DNA of 64,000 nt. Origin: Paenibacillus camerounensis. Its GTDB lineage: Bacteria; Bacillota; Bacilli; Paenibacillales; Paenibacillaceae. The notes under the pieces are model-generated. The model saw only the letters and a program-made list of their open reading frames with translations, did not search any database and was not told where the DNA came from. Shown here in pieces: positions 1 to 8,148 of this stretch (position 1 is its first letter; each line of letters begins with the position of its first letter). The position numbers and the translations under genes are program-made. The DNA is taken from assembly GCF_000723885.1 (NCBI RefSeq), contig NZ_CCDG010000078.1:62001-126000 (forward strand), given 5' to 3'.

Positions 1-830
1 CGGCCACCAACGGACGTGTATCCCAGAAGGCCTACGAATCGGCCGAGAAGGATCACGGGGTTCCGCTGAAGGATATTTCAGCAGACCGTGCGGCGGAGAA
101 GATTACCTTCCAGAGCATTACTGCACAGCCGCGAGAGGTCATTCCGACACCGGTGTTCAGCGGCTCGAACAAGCAGGGCCGCCGTTATTCGCCGTTTACT
201 ACGAATATCGAACGTCTTGTGCCGTTCCGTACACTGACCGGAAGACAGCATTTCTATATTGATCATGAAATTTTCCTGCAGTACGGGGAATCCCTGCCTG
301 TATTCAAGCCTACACTGCCGCCGATGGTCTTCGGACCGCGTGATAAGGCAATCAAGGGCGGCCAGGATTCACTGGTGCTGAGATATTTGACGCCGCACGG
401 TAAATGGAATATTCACTCCACCTACCAGGATAACCAGCATATGCTGACCCTGTTCCGCGGAGGCCCGACGGTATGGATCAACAATGACGATGCGGCAGCC
501 CATAACATTGCCGATAATGACTGGCTGGAAGTATATAACCGTAACGGGGTTGTTACTGCACGGGCGGTGGTCAGCCACCGGATGCCAAGAGGCACCATGT
601 TCATGTACCATGCCCAGGACAAGCATATTCAAGTACCGGGATCGGAGATTACCGATACCCGCGGCGGAAGCCATAATGCGCCAACCCGGATTCACCTGAA
701 GCCTACCCAGATGGTCGGCGGATACGCACAGCTCAGCTACGGTTTCAACTACTATGGTCCGATCGGCAACCAGCGGGATGTCTACGTAGCCGTACGCAAA
801 ATGAAGGAGGTTAACTGGCTTGAAAATTAA
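1..830 (+). CDS. narG: Nitrate reductase alpha subunit, C-terminal part (NarG)
   Basis: The frame is open from base 3 to the stop at 828-830, giving the last 275 or so residues of a protein that begins before the window. NarG is the molybdenum bis-MGD subunit that reduces nitrate to nitrite on the inner face of the membrane, using electrons passed from NarI through NarH. The visible part is the molydopterin-dinucleotide-binding C-terminal domain, with the family pattern RGGSHNAPTRIHLKPTQM near the end and the closing QLSYGFNYYGPIGNQRD block. It overlaps narH by 11 bases and heads the narGHJI operon. The catalytic and FS0 iron-sulfur regions lie outside the window, so they cannot be checked here. 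Confidence 0.5.
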   Translation, partial: ATNGRVSQKAYESAEKDHGVPLKDISADRAAEKITFQSITAQPREVIPTPVFSGSNKQGRRYSPFTTNIERLVPFRTLTGRQHFYIDHEIFLQYGESLPVFKPTLPPMVFGPRDKAIKGGQDSLVLRYLTPHGKWNIHSTYQDNQHMLTLFRGGPTVWINNDDAAAHNIADNDWLEVYNRNGVVTARAVVSHRMPRGTMFMYHAQDKHIQVPGSEITDTRGGSHNAPTRIHLKPTQMVGGYAQLSYGFNYYGPIGNQRDVYVAVRKMKEVNWLEN

Positions 831-2391
831 AGCGCAAGTTGCAATGGTAATGAATCTGGATAAATGCATCGGCTGTCATACCTGCAGCGTTACCTGCAAG
901 ACGACCTGGACCAACCGCAAGGGTGCGGAATACATGTGGTTCAACAACGTGGAGACGAAGCCGGGGATCGGCTATCCGAAGCGCTGGGAGGACCAGGAGC
1001 TCTACAAGGGCGGCTGGCAGCTGCGCAAAGGCAAGCTTGAGCTGAAGTCCGGTAACAAGCTGTCCAAGATTGCGCTCGGTAAAATCTTTTATAACCCGGA
1101 TATGCCGGAAATGAAGGATTACTACGAGCCATGGACCTATAACTACGAGCATCTGACTAATGCAGGCGAACAGAAGCACTCACCGGTGGCACGGGCCCAT
1201 TCGGCTGTAACCGGCGAGAAGATGGATCTGGAATGGGGCCCGAACTGGGAGGACGATCTGGCCGGGGCACATGTTACCGGCCCGCTTGACCCAAACATCC
1301 AGAAGATTGAGGAAGAGATTAAGTTCAACTTCGAGAAGTCGTTCATGATCTACCTGCCCCGCCTCTGTGAACATTGTCTGAATCCGAGCTGCGTTGCTTC
1401 TTGTCCTTCAGGAGCGATGTACAAACGGGACGAGGACGGCATTGTCCTGGTTGACCAGGAAGCCTGCCGCGGCTGGAGATACTGCATGACCGGCTGTCCG
1501 TACAAGAAGGTCTACTTCAACTGGCAGACCAATAAGGCCGAGAAATGCACCTTCTGCTTCCCGCGTGTGGAGGCAGGGCTGCCGACGGTATGCTCTGAGA
1601 CCTGTACCGGACGTATCCGCTATCTGGGCGTGCTGCTCTATGACGCTGATAAGGTGCTTGATGCGGCTTCTACACCAAATGAGCAGGATCTGTACAAGGC
1701 GCAATGCGACCTGTTCATGAACCCGCATGATCCGGAAGTGATTGCCCAGGCGAGAAAAGACGGTATCTCCGAGGATTGGCTGGAAGCTGCCCAGAATTCT
1801 CCGGTCTACAAGCTGGCGATTGAGCACAAGCTGGCCTTCCCGCTGCATCCGGAATACCGGACGCTGCCGATGGTCTGGTATGTACCGCCGCTTAGCCCGA
1901 TCATGAACTACTTTGAAGGCAAGGATTCACTGAAGAATCCGGATATGATTTTCCCGGCGATTGAAGAAATGCGCACACCGATCCAATATCTGGCTAATAT
2001 GCTGACAGCTGGCGATACGGAGACGGTAAAAGAAGCCCTGCAGCGGATGGCAATGATGCGCTCATACATGCGCGCCCAGTCATCAGGCCAGGAGTTCGAT
2101 CTGAGCCGTCTCGACCGTGTCGGCATGACTGCACAGCAGACAGAGGAAATGTACCGGCTGCTGGCGATTGCCAAATATGAGGACCGGTTTGTCATCCCGA
2201 CCTCACACAAAGAGCAGCATATGAATCCTTACCGTGCACAGGGTTCTGCGGGCTATGGCAACGGAATGGGCGATATGGGCACAGGCTCCGGCTGTGACGG
2301 CTGCGGTGCCGCCAGCTCCATCGCTGAAAGCCTGAAGACCGGTAAAGACATGTACGAGGAGAATTTCTACGGGGGGATTTGGCGTGATTGA
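820..2391 (+). CDS. narH: Nitrate reductase beta subunit (NarH)
   Basis: This 523-residue iron-sulfur subunit carries electrons from the heme subunit NarI to NarG. The start is TTG at 820, placed by the AAGGAGG site at 804-810 inside narG. Cysteine clusters are clear: CIGCHTCSVTC near residue 17, CEHCLNPSCVASCP in the middle, then CRGWRYCMTGCP, and CTFC with a final CSETC. Tryptophan in CRGWRYC replaces the fourth cysteine of one cluster, the known sign of the NarH 3Fe-4S centre. The C-terminus adds a glycine-rich GSGCDGCGA segment. Length and order fit the family. It overlaps narG upstream and narJ downstream by 8 bases, so translation is probably coupled. Confidence 0.5.
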   Translation: MKIKAQVAMVMNLDKCIGCHTCSVTCKTTWTNRKGAEYMWFNNVETKPGIGYPKRWEDQELYKGGWQLRKGKLELKSGNKLSKIALGKIFYNPDMPEMKDYYEPWTYNYEHLTNAGEQKHSPVARAHSAVTGEKMDLEWGPNWEDDLAGAHVTGPLDPNIQKIEEEIKFNFEKSFMIYLPRLCEHCLNPSCVASCPSGAMYKRDEDGIVLVDQEACRGWRYCMTGCPYKKVYFNWQTNKAEKCTFCFPRVEAGLPTVCSETCTGRIRYLGVLLYDADKVLDAASTPNEQDLYKAQCDLFMNPHDPEVIAQARKDGISEDWLEAAQNSPVYKLAIEHKLAFPLHPEYRTLPMVWYVPPLSPIMNYFEGKDSLKNPDMIFPAIEEMRTPIQYLANMLTAGDTETVKEALQRMAMMRSYMRAQSSGQEFDLSRLDRVGMTAQQTEEMYRLLAIAKYEDRFVIPTSHKEQHMNPYRAQGSAGYGNGMGDMGTGSGCDGCGAASSIAESLKTGKDMYEENFYGGIWRD

Positions 2392-2950
2392 TCTGACCCA
2401 ATTGTACAGATATAAAGAATCCTTCGGGTATTTCGCCCTGCAGCTCATGTATCCCGAGAAGCTGGATTTTCATCCGGCTTTTCTGGAGGAAGCGTTCAGC
2501 CAGGATCATCCCGGCTATGCCCATGTGCACATGTACTGGACACTGATGCAGAACTACAGCCTGGAGGAGATTCAGGAGAGCTACGCGGCCACCTTTGATT
2601 TTCAGAAGGACTGCGCTTTGTATATGACTTATTTCAAGTTTGAGGATGCCAAGGAACGGGGACAGATGCTGGCTAAGCTGAAGCTGCTCTATGAAATGTT
2701 CGGACTGGAGATGCCGGAAGGGGAGCTGCCTGATTTCCTGCCGCTGATGTGCGAGTTTCTATATGCCGCCGAATGGCTGGACAATCCGGATGCACCGGAG
2801 AACTTCCGGATGCTGATAGCGATCCTGGAGGATGGCACATTCCATCTGCTTAAGGCGCTTGAGAAAAGCAACAGTCCCTATTTCCATCTGGTGAAGGGGC
2901 TGCGCGTAACATTTAAAGCTTGTGCTGAACAGGAGGCCCTGAGCCAATGA
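2384..2950 (+). CDS. narJ: Nitrate reductase assembly chaperone (NarJ)
   Basis: A 188-residue TorD/DmsD-family chaperone that binds apo-NarG and helps insert the molybdenum cofactor; it is not part of the final enzyme. The start is GTG at 2384 after a GGGGGGAT site within the end of narH. The protein is acidic and helical with no membrane segment, and the central FLPLMCEFLYAAEW and the later LVKGL region match the family layout. The gene overlaps narH by 8 bases and narI by 4 bases (ATGA). The name rests on this position together with size and composition. Confidence 0.5.
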   Translation: MIDLTQLYRYKESFGYFALQLMYPEKLDFHPAFLEEAFSQDHPGYAHVHMYWTLMQNYSLEEIQESYAATFDFQKDCALYMTYFKFEDAKERGQMLAKLKLLYEMFGLEMPEGELPDFLPLMCEFLYAAEWLDNPDAPENFRMLIAILEDGTFHLLKALEKSNSPYFHLVKGLRVTFKACAEQEALSQ

Positions 2951-3633
2951 ATATGTACGGTCAGTTTTTATGGGTCATTTTCCCTTATATGTGCCTGGTG
3001 GTTTTTATATTCGGGCATATCTTCCGGTACCGCAAGGACCAGTTCAACTGGACGGCCAAATCCAGTGAATTTATTGAGAAAAAGCAGCTGAAGTTCGGCA
3101 GCATCCTGTTCCACCTCGGGATTATGCCGGTTATTCTCGGCCATATCGGCGGCCTTGCCGTTCCTAAGTCATGGCTGGAGGCAGTCGGCGTCAGTGATCA
3201 TATGTATCATATCGGAGCTGTGTATATCGGCGGAATCTTCGGTTTTGCTACACTGGCAGGCATGCTGATTCTGACCTCGCGGCGCTTTACGATTAAGAAC
3301 GTCCGCAGGCTCAGCTCCGCATCTGACCTGATTGTCAATTCGTTGCTTCTGTTCATAGTGTTCATGGGGATGTACTCTACCATTGTTACGAACGCTGTAC
3401 AGCCGGAATTTGATTACCGTGACACGATTTCCGTCTGGTTCCGCGGACTGTTTATGTTCCGTCCGGACCCGTCCCTGATGACGGATGTACCGTTCTCCTT
3501 CAAGCTGCATATCCTGTCGGGCTTTGCCATCTTTGCCTTTTGGCCGTTCACCCGGCTGGTCCATGTCTGGAGTGTTCCGTTGAATTATATAGGCAGAAGT
3601 TATATTCTATACAGAAGAAATAAAACGAATTAA
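2947..3633 (+). CDS. narI: Nitrate reductase gamma subunit, cytochrome b (NarI)
   Basis: A 228-residue membrane protein with five hydrophobic segments that oxidises menaquinol and passes electrons via two b-type hemes to NarH. Candidate heme ligands are seen in the second helix (LFHLGIMPVILGHIGG) and in the last part (KLHILSGFAIFAFWPFTRLVHVW). The start ATG at 2947 overlaps the narJ stop as ATGA. The final basic tail SYILYRRNKTN is usual for NarI. It closes the narGHJI operon and is followed by a hairpin before nreA. Confidence 0.5.
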   Translation: MNMYGQFLWVIFPYMCLVVFIFGHIFRYRKDQFNWTAKSSEFIEKKQLKFGSILFHLGIMPVILGHIGGLAVPKSWLEAVGVSDHMYHIGAVYIGGIFGFATLAGMLILTSRRFTIKNVRRLSSASDLIVNSLLLFIVFMGMYSTIVTNAVQPEFDYRDTISVWFRGLFMFRPDPSLMTDVPFSFKLHILSGFAIFAFWPFTRLVHVWSVPLNYIGRSYILYRRNKTN

Positions 3634-3634
3634 A

Positions 3635-3659
3635 GGAAAGAATAACGGTAGTTCTTTCC
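3635..3659 (+). other. Hairpin between narI and nreA
   Basis: Perfect 8-base arms GGAAAGAA (3635-3642) and TTCTTTCC (3652-3659) enclose 9 bases in the 49-base gap between the narI stop and nreA. There is no clear run of T after it, so it looks more like an mRNA processing or partial-termination element than a full terminator. The role is inferred. Confidence 0.5.
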
Positions 3660-3682
3660 CTGTTCAATTAGGAGTGGAAACG

Positions 3683-4141
3683 ATGAGTAACAAGGTGGAT
3701 TACCAGGGGGAGCTTGACGAGATCCGCATGGCGCTGGGGTATGACTTCATATCCCTGGCGCTTGCTGAACCGGCTGAATACGATTATGTGATCCGTTGGA
3801 AATACGCCTCCGGGAATACGAATGAACGTTACAAACGGATCGTTCTGCAATCAGGCAGAGGGATTGCGGGAATTGTGTTCAAGACCGGAAAACCGTTTCT
3901 GCTGCCTTCTGTAGAGAATGATGTACAGCCGGACTCCTTATTTACTTTTCCTATTACCAAAATGGAGAATTTAAGCAGTATAGCTGCTGTACCCGTCTGG
4001 AGTGATGCCCGTGTAGCCGGTGTGCTGCTGGGCGGATTCCGGGGAGAACGGCAGGTTACCCCGGAGATGGTGCAGGCACTGGAATTTACAGCACGCAGAG
4101 GAATCGGAGACTTGAACGGGAAGGAATTGTTGCTGAGTTGA
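3683..4141 (+). CDS. nreA: Nitrate-sensing GAF protein (NreA)
   Basis: A 152-residue single GAF-domain protein. In Staphylococcus, NreA binds nitrate and restrains the NreB kinase until nitrate is present. The sequence shows the GAF pattern, with GRGIAGIVFKTGKPFLLP near residues 55-73 and the IAAVPVW strand, which fits NreA. ATG at 3683 is preferred over the in-frame GTG at 3674 because GGAG at 3671-3674 lies 8 bases before it. It is directly followed by nreB, whose TTG start overlaps the nreA stop, and it sits behind narGHJI as in staphylococci. The nitrate-binding role is inferred from family and context. Confidence 0.5.
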   Translation: MSNKVDYQGELDEIRMALGYDFISLALAEPAEYDYVIRWKYASGNTNERYKRIVLQSGRGIAGIVFKTGKPFLLPSVENDVQPDSLFTFPITKMENLSSIAAVPVWSDARVAGVLLGGFRGERQVTPEMVQALEFTARRGIGDLNGKELLLS

Positions 4142-5217
4142 TTACACCCGGTAAAGATCTGACCAACCAGCTGATGAGCAGGCTGTTCGAGAACAGCACA
4201 GAAGCCATGTTCTTTTTTGACCGGGAAGGCAAGGCGCTCGCGATGAACCCGGCTGCCGAGAGAATTGTCGACCAGGATATTCTGAACCAGCTCAATCAGG
4301 GAAATCCCCTGGCATTATGCGGGACTTGCCGGGGCTATACAAGCGAGACGGAGCTGCGCACCTGTCTGAACTGTTATTTTAATACACCTGATACGGATAA
4401 CTTTACCTCTTATCAGGTTTATCTGGAGACGAGGGATAAGGGGATCGTCCCGTATGCTGCCAGTTTTCATACCATTGATGCCGAGCAGGGAATTCGCGTC
4501 TTTATGCTCAGGGATTTAACGAGACAGTTCAAGACCCAGGAGAAGTTCTACCAGAACAAAATGATGAAGCATGTAATCGAAGCCCAGGAGAATGAGCGCA
4601 AACGGATCTCCCGGGAGCTGCATGACAGTGTAGCCCAGGAATTAATGAGTGCGGTTATTGACCTGCGGGTGCTTAAGTATATGACTGCTGACGAGCAGCT
4701 CCTGCGGAAGGTGAAGCAGACCGAGGTATCCATGACCCGGCTGCTCAGCGATATCCGCAATCTGTCTGTTGAGCTGCGCCCGGCGGCGCTCGATGATTTC
4801 GGGCTGGAGGCAGCCTTCCGTTCCCATTTCAAGCGGATGGAGCAGAGCTACGGGCTGATGATTGAGTTCGAATCCCTGCTGTCCGAGAAGCGCTACGGCA
4901 GTGAGATTGAAACCGTCGTCTACCGGGTATGCCAGGAGGCCGTGCTGAATGCGCTTAAGTATGCCCAGGTGGATAGTGTTAAGGTTACGTTATCTGAACG
5001 GGACAGCTTCCTCCGGCTCCAGGTCGAAGACCAGGGCATCGGCTTTCATCCCGGCGACGAGCCCGCCGGAACCGGTCTTGGCCTCTTTGGCATGCAGGAG
5101 CGTGCAGAGCTGGTCGGCGGAACGTTCAGCGTAGAATCGCAGCGGGGCCGGGGGACGAGGATTCTGCTGCTGGTTCCTGCAGGTAAGCTACAAGGGAAGG
5201 AAGGTGCGGCTGAATGA
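4138..5217 (+). CDS. nreB: Oxygen-sensing histidine kinase with Fe-S PAS domain (NreB)
   Basis: A 359-residue cytosolic kinase without membrane segments. An N-terminal PAS domain carries four cysteines at 61, 64, 76 and 79 (CGTC and CLNC), the same spacing as the oxygen-labile 4Fe-4S ligands of staphylococcal NreB. A HisKA_3 dimer domain follows with phospho-acceptor His162 in RELHDSVAQEL, then an HATPase domain with NALKYA and GTGLGLFGMQERAE motifs. The TTG start at 4138 overlaps the nreA stop by 3 bases; nreC starts within its stop. Under low oxygen it should phosphorylate NreC to turn on nitrate respiration. Cluster binding is inferred from the conserved cysteines. Confidence 0.5.
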   Translation: MITPGKDLTNQLMSRLFENSTEAMFFFDREGKALAMNPAAERIVDQDILNQLNQGNPLALCGTCRGYTSETELRTCLNCYFNTPDTDNFTSYQVYLETRDKGIVPYAASFHTIDAEQGIRVFMLRDLTRQFKTQEKFYQNKMMKHVIEAQENERKRISRELHDSVAQELMSAVIDLRVLKYMTADEQLLRKVKQTEVSMTRLLSDIRNLSVELRPAALDDFGLEAAFRSHFKRMEQSYGLMIEFESLLSEKRYGSEIETVVYRVCQEAVLNALKYAQVDSVKVTLSERDSFLRLQVEDQGIGFHPGDEPAGTGLGLFGMQERAELVGGTFSVESQRGRGTRILLLVPAGKLQGKEGAAE

Positions 5218-5861
5218 AGATCGTTATTGCTGATGACCATGCCATTGTCCGGAGCGGTTTCGCGATGATCCTAAATTTCCAGGATGATATCGAGGTGATC
5301 GGTACGGCGGCGGATGGCAGAGAGGCCTATGCGCTGGTAGCCAAGCACCGGCCGGATATCCTGATTATGGATCTCAGCATGCCTCCGGGCGAGAGCGGGC
5401 TGATTGCAACCGGAAAGATCAAGGAGGATTATCCGGATACCCGGATTCTGATTCTGACCATGCATGATGACGAGGAATATCTGTTCCATGTGCTGAAGAA
5501 CGGAGCATCAGGCTATGTGCTCAAAAGTGCTCCGGATGAGGAGCTGCTGCTGGCTATCCGGACTATATATGAAGGCGGAACGTACATCCACCCGAAGATG
5601 GCTACCTCACTGGTCCGTGAATTCATCAAAAAGGACAAGAATGTAACGACAGAGGATCTGTTCGAGCTGTTATCCAAGCGGGAGCTGGAGATCCTGCCGC
5701 TGATTGCCAAGGGCTACGGCAACAAGGAAATTGCCGAGAAACTGTTCATTTCGGTGAAGACGGTTGAAGCACATAAGGCGAAGATTATGGAGAAGCTGAA
5801 TCTGAAGAGCCGGCCCGAGCTGGTTGAATATGCTTTGCGTAAAAAAATGCTGGATTTCTGA
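5214..5861 (+). CDS. nreC: LuxR-type response regulator (NreC)
   Basis: A 215-residue NarL/FixJ-type regulator. The receiver domain has the acidic pair D7-D8, the phospho-acceptor Asp53 in LIMDLSMP, and K103 region LKSAPDEE; the C-terminal LuxR helix-turn-helix contains LSKRELEILPLIAKGYGNKEI and VKTVEAHK. ATG at 5214 overlaps the nreB stop (ATGA). It is the expected partner of NreB and probably activates narGHJI and narK; dyads upstream of narK (6494-6539) are candidate targets. Confidence 0.5.
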   Translation: MKIVIADDHAIVRSGFAMILNFQDDIEVIGTAADGREAYALVAKHRPDILIMDLSMPPGESGLIATGKIKEDYPDTRILILTMHDDEEYLFHVLKNGASGYVLKSAPDEELLLAIRTIYEGGTYIHPKMATSLVREFIKKDKNVTTEDLFELLSKRELEILPLIAKGYGNKEIAEKLFISVKTVEAHKAKIMEKLNLKSRPELVEYALRKKMLDF

Positions 5862-5884
5862 CCGGCGAATGGAGGCGTAGCGGC

Positions 5885-6412
5885 ATGTCTGAGATTGCAG
5901 GCCTGCAGTTTTCAACACCCGCCATGCGCATTCTTGAGAATGAACACCGCTATTTATCCTATCTGATGGGAGAATGGCATGCTGCCGTGCTCTGGTTCGA
6001 ACAGGATAACATCAGTCTGGATGAAGGCAGGTTAAGACTACAAGAGCTGCGCGTGGCGATTATGGATTTTGTGATAACCCTAAAAAAGCATACCGAAAAG
6101 GAAGAAGAGCATTTCTTCCCGCTGCTGGGCCAATATATCGGCTTTGATCAGGGCCCGCTCGCCGGGATTCAGGAGGAGCACCGCGAGATTGACGGTTACA
6201 TCGGGCATTTCCTGCATCATACCGGAGAAGAGGCTCAGCTGCTCTCGGCTGAGGATCTCCGGGCTGCCGCCAGGGATGCAGGGGAAGCATTTGAGGTGCT
6301 GACCGTGCATTTTGTCAAAGAAGAAACGGTAGTGTTCCCGATGGCTGAGACCCTGCTGAGTCCCCGTGACCGTGAGCGGCTATCCGGTAAACTGAATACA
6401 CTGATTACTTGA
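5885..6412 (+). CDS. Hemerythrin-like HHE domain protein
   Basis: A 175-residue helical protein of the hemerythrin/HHE cation-binding family. Likely di-iron ligands are His21 in NEHRYL, His69 and Glu73 in KKHTEKEEEH with His76 close by, His99 in EEHREID, and a late HFVKEETVVFP pair. Such proteins bind oxygen or nitric oxide, or take part in repair of iron-sulfur clusters. ATG at 5885 has GGAGG at 5871-5875. It lies 23 bases after nreC and ends at a strong terminator, so it is probably the last gene of the nar-nre transcript. A role in NO or O2 handling during nitrate respiration is inferred from position only. Confidence 0.5.
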   Translation: MSEIAGLQFSTPAMRILENEHRYLSYLMGEWHAAVLWFEQDNISLDEGRLRLQELRVAIMDFVITLKKHTEKEEEHFFPLLGQYIGFDQGPLAGIQEEHREIDGYIGHFLHHTGEEAQLLSAEDLRAAARDAGEAFEVLTVHFVKEETVVFPMAETLLSPRDRERLSGKLNTLIT

Positions 6413-6415
6413 GAT

Positions 6416-6446
6416 AACAGCTGTTCCTTCCCGGAGCAGCTGTTTT
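6416..6446 (+). terminator. Terminator after hemerythrin gene
   Basis: Arms AACAGCTG (6416-6423) and CAGCTGTT (6437-6444) around a 13-base loop, ending in TTTT at 6443-6446, start 3 bases after the hemerythrin stop codon. Confidence 0.5.
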
Positions 6447-6493
6447 ACTGTACGTGTGCGGCAGAGATGCCGCCTTATTTTATTTTCAGGGTT

Positions 6494-6539
6494 TACCCTG
6501 ACAGGGACAGGGTACTCCCCTATATCTGATACGGGGGAG
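6494..6539 (+). promoter_or_regulatory. Two dyads upstream of narK, candidate NreC sites
   Basis: Two inverted repeats lie 76-121 bases before the narK start. The first has perfect arms TACCCTG (6494-6500) and CAGGGTA (6508-6514) and contains CCCTGACAGGG. The second has CTCCCC (6515-6520) and GGGGAG (6534-6539). The known staphylococcal NreC site is a GGG/CCC dyad, so regulator binding here is plausible but inferred. No clear -35/-10 pair was assigned. Confidence 0.5.
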
Positions 6540-6614
6540 CGGCAGATACAATGAGATCAGGAAACTTCACTATATACAATCAGGAGAATAATTGGCGAAA
6601 AAGGTGAGAATGAA

Positions 6615-8105
6615 ATGATCAAAAAAATGCAGTTGCCGCTTCAAACACTAAACCTGATCACCGGATTTATGGTATGGGTAATAATCTCTTCCCTCATGCC
6701 CTTTATTTCCGAGGATATCAGTATCCCTTCAGGTAAGCTGGCTATGGTTACTGCCATACCGGTGGTTCTCGGCTCGGTCCTGCGGATACCGCTGGGCTAT
6801 TATGCCAACATTTTCGGGGCGCGCGTCATCTTTATGTGCAGCTTCATCCTGCTGCTGTTCCCGGTCTACTTCATCAGCGAAGCGACCACGATGGCGCATC
6901 TGATTATCGGCGGAACCTTCCTTGGGATTGGAGGCGCGGTATTCTCAGTAGGGGTAACCTCGCTGCCCAAATATTATGCCAAGGAAAAGCACGGGCTGGT
7001 GAACGGGATCTACGGGATCGGAAATCTCGGGACTGCGGTTACCACGTTCTCAGCTCCCATGGTCGCTGCACAGATTGGCTGGGGCCCTGCGGTGAAGCTG
7101 TATCTGATTCTGCTGCTTATCTTCATCGCCCTGAATTTTTTTATCGGGGACCGTCATGAGCCTAAGCTGAAGACACCGATTATCGAACAGATTAAAGGGG
7201 TAGCCAAAAATGAGAAGCTCTGGCTGTTCTCGTTGTTCTATTTCATTACCTTTGGTTCCTTTGTGGCGTTTACGATCTATCTGCCGGGCTTTCTGGTGTC
7301 CAGCTTTGGGCTGGAAAAGGTTGATGCGGGCATGCGTACAGCCGGATTTATTGCTGTAGCTACCTTCTTCCGCCCAGTCGGCGGCTGGCTGGCTGACAAG
7401 TTTCAGCCGCTGTTTCTGCTGATCGGTACCTTCAGTGTCTACACTGTTGCTGCAATTATATTGGCTTTTATGCCTTCTATGGGGCTCTATACCGCCGGGT
7501 GTCTGGCTATTGCCGTATGTGCAGGAATCGGAAACGGGGTTATCTTTAAGCTGGTTCCGCTGTATTTTAACAAGCAGGCGGGGATTGCCAACGGAATTGT
7601 ATCGATGATGGGCGGTCTGGGCGGCTTTTTCCCGCCGATTATGCTGTCGATCATTTATGCGGCAACCGGCCAATATTCTATCGGCTTTATGCTATTATCC
7701 CAGGTTGCACTTGCCAGTCTGGTGCTAGTGGTATGGCTGTATTATCAGGACAGGCTGGCGCTTACCTCGGAAGTGTTCAATTCAACCGGCCAGGGCATTA
7801 TGGTTACAGATATAACAGGACAGATTAAGTCAGTGAATCCTGCCTTTACAAGGCTTACAGGCTTCACTGAGGCTGAAGTGCTCGACAGGCAGCCAAGCGT
7901 CCTGAAATCAGGCCGCCAGTCCAAGGATTTCTATAATCTGATGTGGAATGAGATCAGGGAGAAGGGCATGTGGCAGGGAGAAATCTGGAATAAGCGCAAG
8001 AATGGCCAGGAGTATCTGCAATGGCTCAATATCAGCGCTGTGAAGGATGAGACAGGCGAAGATGTACGTTATGTAGGCACGTTCAGCGATATTACGAATA
8101 AATAA
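6615..8105 (+). CDS. narK: NarK-type nitrate/nitrite transporter fused to a PAS domain
   Basis: A 496-residue protein. Residues 1 to about 378 form a 12-helix MFS transporter of the nitrate/nitrite porter family, with GIGGAVFSVGVTSLPKYY and GNGVIFKLVPLYF matching the two nitrate-signature regions. From about residue 381 to the end there is a PAS domain (VFNSTGQGIMVTDITGQI, NPAFTRLTGFTEAEVL) with PAC part (WNKRKNGQEYLQ, YVGTFSDITNK). Bacterial NarK proteins usually stop near 400 residues, so this is a real fusion in one frame, with no kinase, GGDEF or other output domain after it. ATG at 6615 has an AAGGTGAG site. Transport of nitrate in or nitrite out is inferred from family and position after nar-nre. 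The PAS part may sense redox, oxygen or a ligand and affect transport. Confidence 0.5.
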   Translation: MIKKMQLPLQTLNLITGFMVWVIISSLMPFISEDISIPSGKLAMVTAIPVVLGSVLRIPLGYYANIFGARVIFMCSFILLLFPVYFISEATTMAHLIIGGTFLGIGGAVFSVGVTSLPKYYAKEKHGLVNGIYGIGNLGTAVTTFSAPMVAAQIGWGPAVKLYLILLLIFIALNFFIGDRHEPKLKTPIIEQIKGVAKNEKLWLFSLFYFITFGSFVAFTIYLPGFLVSSFGLEKVDAGMRTAGFIAVATFFRPVGGWLADKFQPLFLLIGTFSVYTVAAIILAFMPSMGLYTAGCLAIAVCAGIGNGVIFKLVPLYFNKQAGIANGIVSMMGGLGGFFPPIMLSIIYAATGQYSIGFMLLSQVALASLVLVVWLYYQDRLALTSEVFNSTGQGIMVTDITGQIKSVNPAFTRLTGFTEAEVLDRQPSVLKSGRQSKDFYNLMWNEIREKGMWQGEIWNKRKNGQEYLQWLNISAVKDETGEDVRYVGTFSDITNK

Positions 8106-8148
8106 CCCGCCGCAGGGCCGGGTTCCAGTATAGCAAGGTTAGGAGCAG

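Noticed and set aside
8104..8124. Terminator between narK and moeA
   Set aside because: AACCCG and CGGGTT arms are short and no T run follows; read-through into moeA is more likely.
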